From an uncultured Ignavibacterium sp. (GTDB taxonomy: Bacteria; Bacteroidota; Ignavibacteria; Ignavibacteriales; Ignavibacteriaceae), in the NCBI GenBank assembly GCA_937942875.1, contig CALEBT010000013.1:1-64000 (forward strand): a stretch of 64,000 nucleotides of DNA, given 5' to 3'. Under the pieces are notes generated by a model. That model saw nothing but the letters and a program-made list of their open reading frames with translations, searched no databases and was not told where the DNA came from. A program made the position numbers and the translations under genes. Positions 61,469 through 64,000 of this stretch are shown one piece after another. How positions within the stretch are numbered: position 1 is the first letter of the stretch; each line of letters opens with the position of its first letter.

Positions 61469-62230
61469 TTATTTTAATGATAATTCTTTCTCCAGATTAT
61501 AAATTATTCTTTGAACGTCTCCTGCCCGAGAATTATTAGGATAGTTTTGAATAAATATTTTTGATGATTCCAGAGCTTCGCTTAATCTGTTCTTTGACAA
61601 TAAAATATTTATTTTATTGTAGTGAGCTAAAGGTGCGAATTCTGTGTCGTGGTAAATTTGCATCACATTATCATAATAGAAAATTGCGGCGGTGGTATAT
61701 TCCATTTTTTCATAAATCCTGCCTGTTTCAAATTCTTTTTTTGCCAATTTTTGATTCAGCTCAGAAATTTTTGCTTCAGCTTCTGAAACCTTTTCATCAA
61801 GTGGAAAGAAATCAATAAATGCCTGGTATTCCTGAATTGCCTTTTTTGAATATTTTTGGTCAAGAGCAAAGTTAGGGGAAAGTTTATAATAACATTCTGC
61901 AAGCATAAACTGGGATTTAGTGAGGTATTCACTTGTAGGCATACTCTTAATCAACCTACTGAATTCATAAGCACCAAGAATATACTCTCCTCTATTAAAT
62001 CTCGACATTCCAAGATAATAGATTGCATCATCATTAATTCCACTTGCCGGAAATTGAAGTAATATTGCTTCAAATTCTTTTATAGCATCAAGATAATCTT
62101 CATTTTCATAAAGTTTAATTGCGACTGCTAACCTTTCTTCCGGACCAAGATTTGCAGTTTCTAAAGAAGAAGAGCAAGAAGTAATTATTAAAACTGATAA
62201 AATTGAAAAGACAACAAAATATTTTTTCAT
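61469..62230 (-). CDS. bamD: Outer membrane assembly lipoprotein BamD-like
   Basis: Lipobox-like LIITSCSSS; TPR repeats EDYLDAIKEFEAILLQFPASGINDDAIYYLGMSRFNRGEYILGAYEFSRLI. Confidence 0.87.
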   Translation of the reverse strand: MKKYFVVFSILSVLIITSCSSSLETANLGPEERLAVAIKLYENEDYLDAIKEFEAILLQFPASGINDDAIYYLGMSRFNRGEYILGAYEFSRLIKSMPTSEYLTKSQFMLAECYYKLSPNFALDQKYSKKAIQEYQAFIDFFPLDEKVSEAEAKISELNQKLAKKEFETGRIYEKMEYTTAAIFYYDNVMQIYHDTEFAPLAHYNKINILLSKNRLSEALESSKIFIQNYPNNSRAGDVQRIIYNLEKELSLK

Positions 62231-62300
62231 CTATTTACATAATATTTATTAAAAACCTGACAATTATAATTAAAATTGTCGTGCCTGAAAAGGTATTAAA

Positions 62301-62891
62301 CTACTTAGACCTTATGGTAAAAAAAAGTATTACGGCAGTGGCGGTCGCTGCAATTGCAATTATTGGTTCGATTAAATTTGAGAAAAAAGGCTCTTTCGGA
62401 GGAATTCCTTCTGTAATTGGATAAATCTTACTCTCTAATTTTGTGTAATTATCAAATCCCACTGTATCTGAAGAACTGAAATTAAAATCAAAAACTTCGT
62501 TTTTCCTTTCTAAAATAAAATTTCCAGACAAATTTATCTCTCGTGTCATAAAATAATTTCCAAACAAATGGTCCTTAAATAAATTTTTATATTCCACTTT
62601 TGCTTCAGAGAAGGACAATGAAATTTTCTCATCGTATTCGAATTCAGAACCTAATTTAATTCCGCTTCTGATAAGTTTAATTTTAATAAATTCATAAAAA
62701 ATATTCAAATTCCCCTCATTTTTTAATGTTATTAACAGATTTGAATTACTATCTGGCAAAGCTCGAATAATTTTTTCAGAAACAGAATCGGTTAGATTAT
62801 TGAATACCTGAAGATTGGATAACTCCTGCCCAAAAGATGTTTTAATCAGGAATAATACTAAAATAAAAAGCCGGAATAATGAAATTTTCAT
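62301..62891 (-). CDS. Hypothetical secreted protein with C-terminal TM
   Basis: Signal peptide MKISLFRLFILVLFLIKTSFGQ; C-terminal hydrophobic IEPIIAIAATATAVILFFTI. Confidence 0.7.
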   Translation of the reverse strand: MKISLFRLFILVLFLIKTSFGQELSNLQVFNNLTDSVSEKIIRALPDSNSNLLITLKNEGNLNIFYEFIKIKLIRSGIKLGSEFEYDEKISLSFSEAKVEYKNLFKDHLFGNYFMTREINLSGNFILERKNEVFDFNFSSSDTVGFDNYTKLESKIYPITEGIPPKEPFFSNLIEPIIAIAATATAVILFFTIRSK

Positions 62892-62901
62892 TCCAGCTTT
62901 T
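62855..62901 (-). terminator. Intrinsic terminator-like hairpin after htpX, overlapping the start of 62301-62891
   Basis: Minus strand AAAAGCTGGAAT...ATTCCGGCTTTT, 12-bp stem with one G-U, then TATTTTAG. Confidence 0.65.
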
Positions 62902-62923
62902 GAGAAATATTTTAATAAAATTT

Positions 62924-63769
62924 TCAGATTCTTCCTGCAGCTAGTTTCTGTAATCTTTTAATTCTTTCCTCTATTGGCGGATGAGTAGAAAATAATTTAC
63001 CAATCCCTCCGAATAGCGGACTCACAATGAACATATGTGCTGTGGCAGGTTCAACATTCCTCATATGTTGAATTTGATTTGATCGGGAAATTTTTGCCAA
63101 TGCATTTGCTAAAGCTAAAGGATTTCGACTTATTCTTGCTCCACCTTCATCTGCCATATATTCCCTTGAACGTGAAATTGCAAGTTGAAGCATTGTTGCA
63201 ATAATTGGAGAAAGGATAATTAACAATAAACTTCCGATTGCACCACCATTATCCCTATCATTACCTCTTCCTAACATCGCGAACCATCCAGCCATATGAG
63301 CTATGTAAGAAATAGTTCCAACGAGAGTGGCAGCTATTGTACTTATCAGAATATCCCGATTTTTAATGTGTGCTAATTCGTGAGCCATAACTCCTGCAAT
63401 TTCTTCATCATTAAGACTTTGCAAAATTCCTGTGGTTGCTGCAACAGCTGCATTTTGAGGATTTCTTCCAGTGGCAAATGCATTAGGTGTCGGGTCATTT
63501 ATAATGTAAACTTTTGGCATTGGTAAGTTTGCATTCTGAGCTAATCTTTCAACCATATCATAAAATTTGGGAGCTTCTGAGCGGGTTATTTGCTTTGCCC
63601 GATACATTGAAAGGACTATTTTATCCGAGAACCAATAAGAACCGAAATTCATCGCCAGAGAAAAAATAAAGGCTATTGTCATTCCGGAATTTCCACCTAT
63701 GGAATATCCTACAAGAAGGAACAAAGCCATCATTAAAGACATTAAAAATACTGTTTTAATTGCGTTCAT
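62924..63769 (-). CDS. htpX: M48 family membrane protease HtpX
   Basis: GVMAHELAHIKNRDIL (HExxH), NPTPNAFATGRNP-like DPTPNAFATGRNPQNAAVA, SREYMADEGGARIS. Confidence 0.96.
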   Translation of the reverse strand: MNAIKTVFLMSLMMALFLLVGYSIGGNSGMTIAFIFSLAMNFGSYWFSDKIVLSMYRAKQITRSEAPKFYDMVERLAQNANLPMPKVYIINDPTPNAFATGRNPQNAAVAATTGILQSLNDEEIAGVMAHELAHIKNRDILISTIAATLVGTISYIAHMAGWFAMLGRGNDRDNGGAIGSLLLIILSPIIATMLQLAISRSREYMADEGGARISRNPLALANALAKISRSNQIQHMRNVEPATAHMFIVSPLFGGIGKLFSTHPPIEERIKRLQKLAAGRI

Positions 63770-63847
63770 ATTTCTCCTTTTTGATTTATCGTATCTTAAT
63801 ATTTTATGATTTTAGATGAATCAGAAAAATTTTTGTTTCATTTTAAT

Positions 63848-64000
63848 TTACTGATTCTTAACAATTTCGAGAAAATCTGCTTCTAAAGTAACATTTGGTA
63901 ATTCAATTATTCTACCAATCTCTTGATTATTTTTATAGAAAATAAATGTAGGGACAAGATTTATATCAAGGTCATCTGCTTCATTTCCAAAGCCTTTTTT
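63848..64000 (-). CDS. Thioredoxin-like protein, C-terminal fragment (runs off the window)
   Basis: Open frame KKGFGNEADDLDINLVPTFIFYKNNQEIGRIIELPNVTLEADFLEIVKNQ*; VPTFIFYKNNQEIGR is thioredoxin-like. Confidence 0.65.
   Translation of the reverse strand, partial: KKGFGNEADDLDINLVPTFIFYKNNQEIGRIIELPNVTLEADFLEIVKNQ

Noticed and set aside
62255-62281. GACAATT/AATTGTC inverted repeat between bamD and the 196-aa ORF as a terminator
   Set aside because: Short AT-rich stem with no convincing U-tract; could arise by chance.

Overview
The window looks like an Ignavibacteria/Chlorobiota-type (Bacteroidota-related) chromosome: AT-rich, T9SS sorting domains, a TonB/CarboxypepD-type receptor, PorV-like and GWxTD proteins, and an atp operon without atpD/atpC. 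The left edge holds the trailer end of a CRISPR array (32-bp type I-C-like repeat). Its last two repeats each carry the same ~20-bp palindromic insertion in the repeat loop. Next come an intergenic element with pairing potential, a TPR/beta-barrel + MBOAT + 2x SGNH cluster (predicted polymer export/O-acetylation), adenosine deaminase, urocanate hydratase and serA. These are followed by an MqnA-like protein, the rplS-trmD-rimM-khpA-rpsP-ffh cluster, atpG-A-H-F-E-B, a bactofilin/M23 pair, envelope genes, a T9SS/TonB block, trxA, a FabL-like reductase, dnaE, an NhaD-like antiporter and an OTC/carbamate kinase pair. After aat and recG there is a compact four-gene operon (two D-Ala-D-Ala-ligase-like ATP-grasp enzymes, a GNAT and a KamA-family radical SAM aminomutase), then a ccmABCDEF cluster (ccmD is missing from the ORF track), secreted proteins, bamD and htpX. 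My best candidates for undescribed biology are the tandem ATP-grasp/GNAT/KamA operon, the palindrome-invaded CRISPR repeats, two elements sharing one terminal inverted repeat around unrelated interiors, and the structured element at 957-1071. All family calls come from reading motifs by eye. No database search or folding program was run.
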